Source: an uncultured Prevotellaceae bacterium (GTDB lineage: Bacteria > Bacteroidota > Bacteroidia > Bacteroidales > Muribaculaceae). Taken from it: a stretch of 64,000 nucleotides of DNA. Numbering within the stretch: the first letter of the stretch is position 1; every line of letters begins with the position of its first letter. The position numbers were made by a program, and so were the translations under genes. The stretch covers positions 1 through 64,000 of the forward strand of contig CAMYCE010000001.1 in assembly GCA_947254205.1 (NCBI GenBank), written 5' to 3'. Shown in pieces: positions 23,504-32,244 of this stretch. The notes beneath the pieces were generated by a model. The model was given only the letters and a program-made list of their open reading frames with translations. It made no database searches and was not told where the DNA came from.

Positions 23504-25603
23504 TCAATGCGAGTGTTCATTGACCTGCCAAGGGGCCGACAAGCGAATGTCGCGTGACGATGCTCCCACTTGAATGGTGTGAGTGCCCTGTGCTGGCAAA
23601 AACCGCTTGAGTTGTGCATGATAGATCGAAAAAGCCTCTTCGGGCACTAAGAGAGTCACCGTTTTCTTTTGCCCTGGTTTTAAAGTGATTTTATCGAAGC
23701 CTTGCAATGATTTTTGAGCCTCACTGCCTGCCAGATGCACATAGGCTTGCACCACCTCGGCTCCCGTGACCTTGCCCACGTTTTGCACATCGACCTTCAC
23801 CTCACACACCTTGCCCTTGCGATTCACTTTCATGTTGCTATAACAAAATTGAGTGTAGCTCAATCCATAGCCCAGAGGGTAACGCACGGCCTTGCCATGC
23901 TCGCTCAAGCGAGATGCACCCATAGCACGAGAATAGTCGTTGATGCTGTGCGCCCAAGTCGTGGTCAACCTGCCACCTGGCACAACCTTGCCGGCAAGCA
24001 AGCGAGCAACTGCAGTGCCTCCTTCTTGCCCGGGATAGCCGGCATAGACAACGGCTTTCACATCGTCGATCCACTGCGACACATCAACAGCACTGCCGGC
24101 ATAGAGCACAACCACCACATTGGGGCTCAACTTAGCCGCCTTCTTAATTGTAGCCACTTGTGAAGCCGGCAATTGCCAAGAGTTGCCAGCGGTTTCTTTT
24201 TCAAATCCTGCAGTAACTACAACGGCATCAAACCGTTTGGGCGTGGCTGTGGCTGGTGAAGACGCCTCCTCTTTGCGATAGCCCAAATCGAGCGATGCCA
24301 CACCTCCATGGTTGGCATAATCGACACGCAGCGCGTAGTCGCGATTTTGAATGAGTTGCAGCGTTACTTCGGCACTGTGTTGCTCTTCATGAGCACCCCA
24401 GTTGTCGACAACCATGTCGCCATCGAGCCACAACCGACTGCCGTTGCTACTGGTGAGCACCAGTGTGTATTCACCCGACTGAGGCACACGCAAATAGCCT
24501 GTGTAACGTGCCGAGAAATATTTTTTCCCTAAAATTTCAACATTGGGAGAGCCCTCACTCCAATCAAAATTTAAATGGGGCACTTGCTCGCTATATAGGG
24601 GTTTGCCTCCCAAAGTCGCATTATGATAGTATTCGGCCTTCAAGCCACTTTCTCGCCCTCCTCGCGATGCATAAAGGTCGCGACAAGGCACCACACCACG
24701 GCGCTGTTGCAACAATTGCGATTTCACCTGCACCTTGGGCAATTCTTTTTTCAACCCTGCAGCAAGCGAAGCCACACCTTCATCGGCCACCTCGGCAAAA
24801 GGGCCTGTAACCAACAAAGTCTTCACTTTTTTCAAGGGCAAGATGTTTTTCTCATTTTTAAGCAACACCAAGCCTTCCTCGGCCTCGGCTTGAGCAAGAG
24901 CACGACGCTGGTCGCTACTCAAAGCAACATTGCGCCCCACCGGGTTGGGTTGTTTTTTTCCTGCAACATAGGCAAAGCGCAAGATATTGCGCACCTGCAC
25001 GTCAATCATCGACATCGAGGTCATGCCCATTTTCAATGCTTTGGCCACACTATCGCTATTATAGGCTTGTGTTGAAGCCCCAACATTGTTTAATTCAATG
25101 GCCACTCCCCCACCAGCCATCACGCCATCGAGCAACCTGCCTGCCATTTCTCCACACAAGTAGGGATTTTCGCTCATGTAGTTATAGTTCTCATCGCACA
25201 ATGGTGTGAGCAAAACTTGCATATTGGGAGCCGGCAACATGTGCCCTCCTTGCTTCTTGGCATCGCCAGCCAAAGCCATGCCCAAGCCATACATGAGCCG
25301 TCGGTTCCACGTCGAAGCAGCCGTCACGGGAGCAGGATATTGCATCGAGCTTCCCAATACTTTCCCTCCTTTTGCCAGTTGAGCCACCTTCATTTCAGCA
25401 ATTCCATATTTTGGCATGGCTGGCACCACACCATGGCGATAGCTTGCAATGAGACTGAATTTCTCGTCTTGTGAGAGTTTCTTGAACGTGTTTTCTACTT
25501 TTTTCTCAATATCTTTATCGATAGAGCTATAACCGGGCAAGGCGGCGACAAGAAGCATCACGACGAGGATTATGGCTTTTGTGCTTGTGTTGAGCGTGTT
25601 CAT
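23504..25603 (-). CDS. GH3-like secreted protein with PA14 domain, catalytic segment missing
   Basis: 699 aa with a signal sequence (AIILVVMLLVAALPGYS). It aligns by eye with beta-glucosidase-type GH3 proteins up to about residue 170 (ASTWNRRLMYGLGMAL, LLTPLCDENYNYMSENPYLC, GVMAGGGVAIELN). It then jumps to the end of the N-terminal barrel (IDVQVRNILRFAY, about 200-212) and continues with the GH3 C-terminal domain (EGLVLLKNEKNILPLKK), a PA14 insert (about 340-465), the second half (PGQEGGTAVARLLAGKVVPGGRL) and a fibronectin-III-like tail. The stretch that should hold the KHF substrate-binding motif and the nucleophile aspartate (SDW) is absent, so it is probably an inactive, carbohydrate-binding relative. 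It has its own -7 box. Confidence 0.88.
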   Translation of the reverse strand: MNTLNTSTKAIILVVMLLVAALPGYSSIDKDIEKKVENTFKKLSQDEKFSLIASYRHGVVPAMPKYGIAEMKVAQLAKGGKVLGSSMQYPAPVTAASTWNRRLMYGLGMALAGDAKKQGGHMLPAPNMQVLLTPLCDENYNYMSENPYLCGEMAGRLLDGVMAGGGVAIELNNVGASTQAYNSDSVAKALKMGMTSMSMIDVQVRNILRFAYVAGKKQPNPVGRNVALSSDQRRALAQAEAEEGLVLLKNEKNILPLKKVKTLLVTGPFAEVADEGVASLAAGLKKELPKVQVKSQLLQQRRGVVPCRDLYASRGGRESGLKAEYYHNATLGGKPLYSEQVPHLNFDWSEGSPNVEILGKKYFSARYTGYLRVPQSGEYTLVLTSSNGSRLWLDGDMVVDNWGAHEEQHSAEVTLQLIQNRDYALRVDYANHGGVASLDLGYRKEEASSPATATPKRFDAVVVTAGFEKETAGNSWQLPASQVATIKKAAKLSPNVVVVLYAGSAVDVSQWIDDVKAVVYAGYPGQEGGTAVARLLAGKVVPGGRLTTTWAHSINDYSRAMGASRLSEHGKAVRYPLGYGLSYTQFCYSNMKVNRKGKVCEVKVDVQNVGKVTGAEVVQAYVHLAGSEAQKSLQGFDKITLKPGQKKTVTLLVPEEAFSIYHAQLKRFLPAQGTHTIQVGASSRDIRLSAPWQVNEHSH

Positions 25604-25634
25604 TTTTTGGGTTGCTTTAAATTATTTAGCACTA

Positions 25635-25642
25635 CAAAGTTA
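25635..25642 (-). promoter_or_regulatory. -7 box of the GH3-like gene
   Basis: Minus-strand TAACTTTG (25642-25635), 32 bp before the ATG at 25603. Confidence 0.6.
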
Positions 25643-25755
25643 GCCATTTCATTGCAGGAAACGATAAAAAAATCCCGAAAATCCCGAGGGTAGCACCCCT
25701 CAAACTCCTGCCATGCATGAGTGATCGATAGCAGTCTCCCAAAATTAGATAGCAC

Positions 25756-25795
25756 AAAATCCCCTTTTTGTTGTTTGCGAGAGGGGATTTTTTTG
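25756..25795 (+). terminator. Terminator without an evident gene
   Basis: AAAATCCCCT (25756-25765) pairs with AGGGGATTTT (25782-25791), and the T run continues to 25794. On the plus strand nothing protein-coding precedes it, and on the minus strand it lies upstream of the GH3-like gene. It could end a short untranslated transcript from 25643-25755, or protect against readthrough. Confidence 0.7.
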
Positions 25796-25871
25796 TTTAA
25801 AACAAGGCATAAATCAACCAATTGTCGATAAAAATGGAGGTGATGCGTTTTTTCCTTTAATGGGTTTAGGC

Positions 25872-25879
25872 TATCTTTG
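25872..25879 (+). promoter_or_regulatory. -7 box of dnaB
   Basis: TATCTTTG at 25872-25879, 23 bases before the dnaB ATG. The -33 region is T-rich but lacks TTTG. Confidence 0.6.
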
Positions 25880-25902
25880 CAACTATAAAAGAAAGCTACA
25901 AA

Positions 25903-27498
25903 ATGGAATTTGAAACAGCCAAACAGTCGAAACAGCACAACTATCGCCAATGGCAACAGCGCAACGGCGAGAGCGAAATAGCCTCGGAGTTGGGCAAGAA
26001 GCAGCCTCAAGACCTTGAGGTTGAAGAAGCCGTGCTGGGTGCTCTCATGCTCGAAAAAGATGCCTATGCCATAGTGAGCGACATTCTCACTCCAGCCTGT
26101 TTCTACGACAAGGCCAATCAGCTCATCTATGATGCCATCAGCCAGTTGGGTGCACAGCAACGCCCCATCGACTTGCTCACCGTGACCGAGCAACTGCGCA
26201 ACAATGCCAAGCTCGACGAGGCTGGCGGTGCCGTGCGCGTGTCGGAGCTCACAAGCCGAGTGTCGTCGGCCGCCAACATCGAATACCATGCCCGCATTGT
26301 GGCACAAAAATACTTGAGCCGAGAACTCATCAGCTATAGCTCGCAAATTGGCACTCTCGCCTTCGACGAGTCGATCGATGTCTACGACCTCATGCAAGAG
26401 GCCGAGTCTAAGCTCTTTGAAATGTCGCGCAACACACTCAAGCGCGAAGTGGTGCAAATCGACCCCGTGATTAGCGAAGCCATTGGCAAGATTCAAGAAG
26501 CTGCCAATCGCGAAGACGGCATGAGCGGATTGCGCACCGGCTACACCGGGCTCGACAAGCTCACATCGGGTTGGCAAAACAGCGACCTCATCATCATCGC
26601 CGCTCGCCCCGCCATGGGTAAAACGGCTTTTGTGCTCTCGATGGCCAAAAACATGGCAGTCGATTTCAACACTCCTGTGGCATTGTTCTCGCTCGAAATG
26701 TCGAACTTGCAGTTGGTGAATCGTCTCATCAGCAATGTGTGCAACCTTGAAAGCGAAAAAATCAAGAGCGGACAACTCTCGCAAGCCGAGTGGGACAACC
26801 TCATGACACGCATCAAGCACCTCTACTCGGCCCCTCTCTATGTCGACGACACGCCCTCACTCTCAATCTTTGAGTTGCGCACCAAGGCACGCCGCCTTGT
26901 GAGGGAGCACGGCGTGAAAATCATCATCATCGACTACCTGCAACTCATGAACGCAACGGGCATGAAGTTTGGCAGCCGTGAGCAAGAGGTGAGCACCATT
27001 TCACGCTCGCTCAAGCAACTGGCCAAGGAGCTTGACATTCCCATCATTGCCCTCTCGCAGCTCAACCGAAGCGTGGAGCAACGTGGCGATGACAAAAACG
27101 GGAAACGCCCACAATTGAGCGACTTGCGCGAGTCGGGGGCCATTGAGCAAGATGCCGACATTGTGTGTTTCATTCACCGCCCCGAATACTACACCAAGTC
27201 GAGCGAAGATGCCGAGGGCAATGACATACGCGGCAAGGCCGAATTTATTGTGGCCAAGCACCGCAGTGGCTCAACTGCCGATGTTGACATGCGATTTGTG
27301 GCCAAATATGCCCGCTTCGAGAATTGGGAGCCAGGGCTCAACCTTGAGGGCATGACCTATGAGTCAAAAATGAACAGCGACAGCAACGACCCCATAGCCG
27401 ATATTGCATCGCCACAATTGCCGGGCAACCCCATGATGCCCCCCACCCCCAACGTTGACTTTCTTGCTGGCCCGGGCGAAGAAAAACCTCCATTTTAA
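25903..27498 (+). CDS. dnaB: Replicative DNA helicase
   Basis: 531 aa. The N-terminal helical domain starts at DLEVEEAVLGALMLEKDAY. The RecA-like motor has Walker A in AARPAMGKTAFVLSMA (about residue 240), SLEMSNLQLVNRLI, Walker B in KIIIIDYLQLM, and the GDDKNGKRPQLSDLRESGAIEQDAD arginine-finger region (broken here only for description: RPQLSDLRESGAIEQDAD). It is the hexameric helicase that unwinds DNA at the replication fork. The extra N-terminal ~35 residues and Pro-rich C-terminus (NPMMPPTPNVDF) are Bacteroidetes-type tails. A glycosyltransferase gene and radC follow in the same direction. Confidence 0.96.
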   Translation: MEFETAKQSKQHNYRQWQQRNGESEIASELGKKQPQDLEVEEAVLGALMLEKDAYAIVSDILTPACFYDKANQLIYDAISQLGAQQRPIDLLTVTEQLRNNAKLDEAGGAVRVSELTSRVSSAANIEYHARIVAQKYLSRELISYSSQIGTLAFDESIDVYDLMQEAESKLFEMSRNTLKREVVQIDPVISEAIGKIQEAANREDGMSGLRTGYTGLDKLTSGWQNSDLIIIAARPAMGKTAFVLSMAKNMAVDFNTPVALFSLEMSNLQLVNRLISNVCNLESEKIKSGQLSQAEWDNLMTRIKHLYSAPLYVDDTPSLSIFELRTKARRLVREHGVKIIIIDYLQLMNATGMKFGSREQEVSTISRSLKQLAKELDIPIIALSQLNRSVEQRGDDKNGKRPQLSDLRESGAIEQDADIVCFIHRPEYYTKSSEDAEGNDIRGKAEFIVAKHRSGSTADVDMRFVAKYARFENWEPGLNLEGMTYESKMNSDSNDPIADIASPQLPGNPMMPPTPNVDFLAGPGEEKPPF

Positions 27499-27557
27499 TC
27501 GCGCCCCCAGCAAGCAACAAGAATATTAAATATTTAGCCTAACACACCCATAAAGCC

Positions 27558-28556
27558 ATGCCTTATTTTTCAATCATTGTTCCTGTGTATAATAGACGCG
27601 ACGAGGTGCGCGACCTGCTCGAAAGCCTCGCCTTGCAAAGCGACAAAGACTTTGAAGTGATGCTCGTTGAAGACGGCTCAACCAGCCGTTGTCAAGATAT
27701 TGCCCAAAACTATGAGGGCAAAATAGATGTGCACTACTACTGGAAAGAAAATGATGGCCGGAGCATTGCCCGCAACTATGGCATTGAACGCGCCAGTGGC
27801 AAGTATTTCATTTTTTTCGACAGCGACTGCGTGATTCCTCACAACTATTTTGCCACCCTCAAAAAAGAGTTGCAAGCCCAGCCTGTCGACTGCTTTGGCG
27901 GTCCCGATGCTGCCAGCAACGACTTCAACGACACGCAAAAGGCCATCAGCTTCTCAATGACGGCATTTCTCACCACAGGGGGCATTAGAGGTGGCAAGGT
28001 GCAACTCGAAAAATTTGTGCCCCGATCCTTCAACATGGGCTACAGTCGCCAAGTGTGGGAAAAGGTGGGCGGTTTTCGCGAAATGTTTAGCGAAGACATC
28101 GACATGAGCACTCGCATTCGCCAAGCAGGATTTTCTATCACCCTGTTTCGCTCGTGCTACGTCTACCACAAGCGACGCAACACCTTGCGCTCCTTTGCCC
28201 GGCAGACCTATGTGTTTGGCATGTCGCGCATCACCCTCAAGTTGCTTTACCCCGATTCGCTCAAACTTGTACACACCCTCCCCGCCGTGTTTGTGGTGGG
28301 CTGTGCCACTCTCATCGCCCTGTCGCTATTGTGGCAGTGGTGGTGCATTGTGCCACTCGCCCTCTATGTGGCGATGCTGTGGTTGAGTGCCTTGATCGAA
28401 ACCAAGAGTCTCAAAATAGCCTGCTTGGCTGTGATCACCAGTTTCATTCAATTGTGCAGCTATGGCTGGGGATTCATCAAAGCCTTTGTGTGGAAAATCG
28501 TGTTGGGCAATGGCCGCGACATCAATCAAGAAATTGCCATGCGCAAGGGCAAATAA
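27558..28556 (+). CDS. Family 2 glycosyltransferase, membrane anchored
   Basis: 332 aa. The GT-A nucleotide-binding start is YFSIIVPVYNRRDEVRDLLE, followed by VEDGST and the DxD-type FFDSDCVIP motif (about residue 90). MSEDIDMSTRIRQAGF supplies the acceptor-side ED. The last ~90 residues contain two to three hydrophobic helices (VHTLPAVFVVGCATLIAL and SALIETKSLKIACLAVITSF region), anchoring it to the inner membrane. It would transfer a sugar from a nucleotide donor to a lipid-linked or surface glycan. It lies 59 bp after dnaB and 18 bp before radC, an unusual metabolic mix in one transcript. Confidence 0.9.
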   Translation: MPYFSIIVPVYNRRDEVRDLLESLALQSDKDFEVMLVEDGSTSRCQDIAQNYEGKIDVHYYWKENDGRSIARNYGIERASGKYFIFFDSDCVIPHNYFATLKKELQAQPVDCFGGPDAASNDFNDTQKAISFSMTAFLTTGGIRGGKVQLEKFVPRSFNMGYSRQVWEKVGGFREMFSEDIDMSTRIRQAGFSITLFRSCYVYHKRRNTLRSFARQTYVFGMSRITLKLLYPDSLKLVHTLPAVFVVGCATLIALSLLWQWWCIVPLALYVAMLWLSALIETKSLKIACLAVITSFIQLCSYGWGFIKAFVWKIVLGNGRDINQEIAMRKGK

Positions 28557-28574
28557 CGCAACAATAACAGCCTC

Positions 28575-29285
28575 ATGAATCGTCAAGACAACATTACCCT
28601 AAAATCGCTCAAAGCTCAACTGCCCGAAGAAGACCGGCCACGCGAGAAGGCCAAACGCTTGGGCTTTGAAGCCTTGTCGATAGCCGAGCTCATGGCCATT
28701 ATCATTGGCAGTGGCGCACGAGGTGAAAACGTGGTGGGCCTGTGCCAGCGCATCTTGCAAGACCACAACAACAAGCTCTATCAAGTGGCACGCAAGGGCA
28801 TGAAAGAACTCATGAAATATCGAGGCATTGGCGAGGTGAAGGCGCTTGAAATGCTCGCTGCCCTTGAAATTGCCCGACGCTACCAGCTTGAAAAATTTGA
28901 CGACCAGTTTCAAATCACTTGCAGTGGCGATGCCTATCAATTTTTACAACCGCTCATGAGCGACCTTGACCACGAGGAAATTTGGATTGTTTTGCTCAAC
29001 CGAGCCAAGAAAGTGATTGCCCGCAACCGAGTGAGTGCAGGGGGCACTTCGGCCACCGTGGGCGACGTGAAAATAATATTGAAAACTGCTATTGAGCAAC
29101 TGGCCGATTGCATCATTCTCGCTCACAATCACCCCAGCGACACCCCATCGCCCAGCAGAGCCGACGACCAGCTCACCGAGCGAGTGAAAAACGCCTGCCA
29201 AGCCATCGACATTCCGCTCATCGACCACATCATCGTGTGCCGAGGTGGCAACTACTACAGCTACGGCGACCACGCCCGCCTGTAA
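28575..29285 (+). CDS. radC: RadC-family (JAB/MPN) protein
   Basis: 236 aa. Helix-hairpin-helix-containing N-terminus (LMKYRGIGEVKALEMLAALE) and C-terminal MPN domain with the metal motif HNHPSDTPSPSRAD (about residues 182-195), the JAMM pattern HxH-x7-S-x2-D. The symbol follows general usage; the historical DNA-repair role is not well supported experimentally. The start follows the GT2 stop by 18 bp, so the genes are probably co-transcribed. Confidence 0.94.
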   Translation: MNRQDNITLKSLKAQLPEEDRPREKAKRLGFEALSIAELMAIIIGSGARGENVVGLCQRILQDHNNKLYQVARKGMKELMKYRGIGEVKALEMLAALEIARRYQLEKFDDQFQITCSGDAYQFLQPLMSDLDHEEIWIVLLNRAKKVIARNRVSAGGTSATVGDVKIILKTAIEQLADCIILAHNHPSDTPSPSRADDQLTERVKNACQAIDIPLIDHIIVCRGGNYYSYGDHARL

Positions 29286-29323
29286 CCCCCTATTTCCCCA
29301 CAGACATCACGGAACGACAATAA

Positions 29324-29411
29324 AATCAACAAATTAAACGAATTTAACGAATGAGCAAACGACTTGATTCCACAGCCCCTTTTTTTTGTTAAATTCATGT
29401 AATTGGTTGTT
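29324..29411. repeat. AT-rich inverted-repeat element, copy C
   Basis: Left arm AATCAACAAATTAAACGAAT followed by TTAACGAA (29324-29351); the right arm on the minus strand from 29411 reads AACAACCAATTACATGAATT then TAAC (to 29388). The 36-bp centre is unrelated to copy A. The rest of the 29286-29567 gap holds only the next gene's promoter. Confidence 0.65.
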
Positions 29412-29510
29412 TTTTAGCCACCCACCGTATTATCGCTTCACTTCTTCCTCACTTCCCTTTTATTCTTTTTTTGGGGGCTGAATAATGGTGGGGGTTTAAT
29501 CTTTTTGCAC

Positions 29511-29527
29511 TAAATTTGTTAACTTTG
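29511..29527 (+). promoter_or_regulatory. Overlapping -7 boxes for the endonuclease gene
   Basis: TAAATTTG (29511-29518) and TAACTTTG (29520-29527) both match TAnnTTTG, about 40-50 bases before the ATG at 29568. Neither has a well-spaced TTTG at -33. Confidence 0.5.
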
Positions 29528-29567
29528 ACTCTATAAATTTTACTCTATATAAAGATGTGACCCTATT

Positions 29568-31253
29568 ATGAAAAGGAAATTGATGACTATGGCCCTGAGC
29601 TTGCTTGCAATGAGCAACGCCTTGCTTGCTGTGGCCGGAGCACCCGATGGCTACTACACACGACTCAATGGCTTGAAAGATCAAGCTCTCAAAGATGCTG
29701 TGCACAACCTCATTGCGCCTCACACGGTGGTTTCGTATTCGAGCTTGTGGCAATATTTTCCTCAGACCGATTGTCGCGACAACAACCGCAACCAAGTGTG
29801 GGACATGTATAGCAACCAAACCTACTATTTTAATGGAACTCGTGGAGTTTCGGGCATGGAGAAAGAACATTCCTTTCCCAAAAGCTGGTGGGGTGGCTCT
29901 ACTGGCGTAGATGCCTACACCGACCTCAATCACCTATATCCCAGCAATGGCCCTGCCAATAGAGCAAAACTCAACTGGCCCTTAGGCGAGGTTTCAACAC
30001 CATCGTTCGATAATGGCGTGACCAAAGTGGGCGTGCCTGTGGCTGGCGAGGGAGGCGGTGCCGGCACAGTGTTTGAACCCGACAACCAATATAAAGGAGA
30101 CTTTGCACGCACCTATTTCTACATGGCCACCTGCTATCAACAATATCAATGGCAACACACCTACATGGTGACCAACAGCACTTGGAAAACCCTCAACGAC
30201 TGGTCAATCGCCCTGTTGCTCAAGTGGAGCCACCAAGACCCCGTGAGCGACAAAGAAAAAAAGCGCAACGATGCCGTGTATGCCGTGCAAGGCAATCGCA
30301 ATCCTTTTATCGACAACCCCGAACTGGCCGACTATATTTGGGGCAACAAGGCCGGGCAAGTGTTTAACACCGGTGGGGGCACCATTAACCCCGACGACCC
30401 CAATGCTACTCCCGAACTCATATCGCCCAAGCAAGACAACATCTTTGATATTGGAGAAGTGGCCATTGGCAAGTCGACAAGCCACACAATCTACATCAAA
30501 ACGCGCAACCTCACCAACGACTTGAGTGTTGATCTCATCAACTTTGACCATGAGATGTTTTCGCTCAATGTGAGCCAAGTAGACCGCCAAATGGCCAACT
30601 CGGCCAACGGCTATCCGCTGGTGGTGACATTCGCGCCCACTTCACTGGGGGGCAAGCAAGCCAAATTGCTCATTAGCGATGGTGGACTGGTGGGTAGCTA
30701 TGGGGTGATGCTCAATGCCCGATGCCTGCCACAGCCCACACTCAGCACCATCACGGCAACACCTGCACAAGAAATCACCGACAGCAGCTATGTGGCCACT
30801 TGGGAGGCTACAACCGACACTATCGACTGCTACCTGCTCAACCGCATTGTCTATGACTCAAGGCACAACATTGTGGCCAATGAAACTTTCACTATCGATG
30901 CCGATGAGACCCAACACCGGTTCAACGACCTGAAAGCCGGCCACAGCCACACCTATAGCGTGCAATCGAGCCGACTGGGGTGCACCTCAACAGCATCTAA
31001 TGTCATCACAATAGCCCCCAGTGGCATCGAGAGCCTACCGGCCGACAAGCCCCTTGCCCTCATTGCTATTGATGGCGGCGTGATTGTGAAATGTAGCGAA
31101 AACTTGGGAACAGCACGCATCTTCAACACCGGTGGCATGCTTGTGAAAGAAATCGACAATCTCACCAACGACATGACGATTGAGTTGCCCACCGGCATCT
31201 ACATCATGACCACCTCTACAAGCATCAAGGCCGTGAAACTCGCTATCAAGTAG
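29568..31253 (+). CDS. Secreted endonuclease I with immunoglobulin-like and sorting-type C-terminal domains
   Basis: 561 aa. The signal peptide (MALSLLAMSNALLAVAG) is followed by an endonuclease I domain: the beta-beta-alpha metal motif is GMEKEHSFPKSWWGG (about 100-114), with DLNHLYPSNGPANRAKLNWPLG after it. Residues ~285-390 form a beta-sandwich of the abnormal-spindle/choice-of-anchor sort (DIGEVAIGKSTSHTIYIKT), then a fibronectin-III-like domain, then a short tail (ARIFNTGGMLVKEI...LPTGIYIM) like a Por sorting signal. It should degrade extracellular DNA or RNA for nutrition or matrix turnover. Terminator follows at 31287. Confidence 0.9.
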   Translation: MKRKLMTMALSLLAMSNALLAVAGAPDGYYTRLNGLKDQALKDAVHNLIAPHTVVSYSSLWQYFPQTDCRDNNRNQVWDMYSNQTYYFNGTRGVSGMEKEHSFPKSWWGGSTGVDAYTDLNHLYPSNGPANRAKLNWPLGEVSTPSFDNGVTKVGVPVAGEGGGAGTVFEPDNQYKGDFARTYFYMATCYQQYQWQHTYMVTNSTWKTLNDWSIALLLKWSHQDPVSDKEKKRNDAVYAVQGNRNPFIDNPELADYIWGNKAGQVFNTGGGTINPDDPNATPELISPKQDNIFDIGEVAIGKSTSHTIYIKTRNLTNDLSVDLINFDHEMFSLNVSQVDRQMANSANGYPLVVTFAPTSLGGKQAKLLISDGGLVGSYGVMLNARCLPQPTLSTITATPAQEITDSSYVATWEATTDTIDCYLLNRIVYDSRHNIVANETFTIDADETQHRFNDLKAGHSHTYSVQSSRLGCTSTASNVITIAPSGIESLPADKPLALIAIDGGVIVKCSENLGTARIFNTGGMLVKEIDNLTNDMTIELPTGIYIMTTSTSIKAVKLAIK

Positions 31254-31286
31254 CACAAGAGCAACCTCTTTTTCAACTCACACAAC

Positions 31287-31337
31287 CCCGTTCACACTCA
31301 ACTGCACAATAGCTATGGTGTGAACGGGTTGTTTTTT
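31287..31337 (+). terminator. Terminator of the endonuclease gene
   Basis: CCCGTTCACAC (31287-31297) pairs perfectly with GTGTGAACGGG (31318-31328), then TTGTTTTTT. The TTG in the T-tract doubles as the likely -33 element of the next promoter. Confidence 0.9.
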
Positions 31338-31359
31338 AGGGCAGGTAGAATTATCTTTG
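31328..31359 (+). promoter_or_regulatory. Promoter of the solute-binding protein gene
   Basis: GTTG (31328-31331), 20 bases, TATCTTTG (31352-31359), 28 bases before the ATG at 31388. The -33 part lies in the preceding terminator. Confidence 0.65.
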
Positions 31360-31387
31360 CAAAAAAACGACAAAGCTTGCTCGCGCT

Positions 31388-32224
31388 ATGCTTCAACAAC
31401 TCACACAACCCAAGAAATGGTTGCCATGGTTCTACATGGCTTTGCTCGCCATGACAATTGTGGTCATGGCTATGCTTCACAAGTGTGCCCGACAACAGGG
31501 CACCACAACTGCACGGCACAGCGGTGGCGACACCATCGACGTGGCCATCGAATACTCGCCCACAAGCTATTACACCTATGCCGACACACTGGGCGGATTC
31601 AACTACGACTTGTTGCGACTCATTGCCCAACGCAGTGGCCGCCCCATGAAGTTCTACCCCATTGTGACGCTACACGTTGCCCAACAGAAACTCAACGATG
31701 GACGTTTCGACCTGCTGGTGGCTCAATTTCCAACCACAATCGAGAACAAAAACCAATATCTGTTTACTCAAAATGTGAGCATCGACCGCCAAGTGCTGGT
31801 GCAACGTGTCGTGAAACAGGGGCAACTTGCCGTGAAATCGCAGCTCGATTTGGCAGGAAAAACGGTGTGGGTGGTGAAAGGGTCGCCCATGCTACAGCGC
31901 GTGAGAGGATTGAGCCGCGAGATTGGCGACACAATCATCGTGAAAAGTGACCCCGTCTATGGTCCCGAACAACTGTTTTTGAAAGTGGCAAGTGGCGAAA
32001 TCGACTATGCCGTGATCAACGCCCACATTGCAAAGCAACTGGCCGAGCAATACAAGGGCAAGGTAGACATGAGCAAAGATGTGAGTTTCAGCCAATTTCA
32101 AGGTTTTGCACTCAAGCGCGGTAACCACAAGCTGTGTGACTGGCTCAACAAGCACATCACAGCCATCAAAGCCGACACCCTATACAAGAGCCTCGCCACC
32201 CGCTATGGCATAGAACCCCAATGA
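31388..32224 (+). CDS. Membrane-anchored substrate-binding protein (SBP_bac_3 type)
   Basis: 278 aa. One N-terminal membrane helix (WFYMALLAMTIVVMAMLH) anchors a periplasmic binding domain of the amino-acid-binding type: DTIDVAIEYSPTSYYTY, GGFNYDLLRLIA, KLNDGRFDLLVAQFPTT and the hinge TVWVVKGSPM. No permease or ATPase gene is adjacent. The fold is also the regulatory domain of MltF-type lytic transglycosylases, so a sensing role in peptidoglycan metabolism is possible, but the lytic domain is absent. Ligand unknown. Confidence 0.8.
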   Translation: MLQQLTQPKKWLPWFYMALLAMTIVVMAMLHKCARQQGTTTARHSGGDTIDVAIEYSPTSYYTYADTLGGFNYDLLRLIAQRSGRPMKFYPIVTLHVAQQKLNDGRFDLLVAQFPTTIENKNQYLFTQNVSIDRQVLVQRVVKQGQLAVKSQLDLAGKTVWVVKGSPMLQRVRGLSREIGDTIIVKSDPVYGPEQLFLKVASGEIDYAVINAHIAKQLAEQYKGKVDMSKDVSFSQFQGFALKRGNHKLCDWLNKHITAIKADTLYKSLATRYGIEPQ

Positions 32225-32244
32225 GCCCAAACAAAGGGTGAGTG

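Noticed and set aside
24950..25250. Frameshift as the reason for the missing GH3 core
   Set aside because: No other frame in this stretch encodes KHF or SDW-like motifs, and the frame is continuous; a clean deletion fits better.
25811..25824. Fourth copy of the AT-rich motif (AAATCAACCAATTG)
   Set aside because: Only 12-13 bases agree and the rest of the arm is absent; chance similarity in AT-rich DNA.
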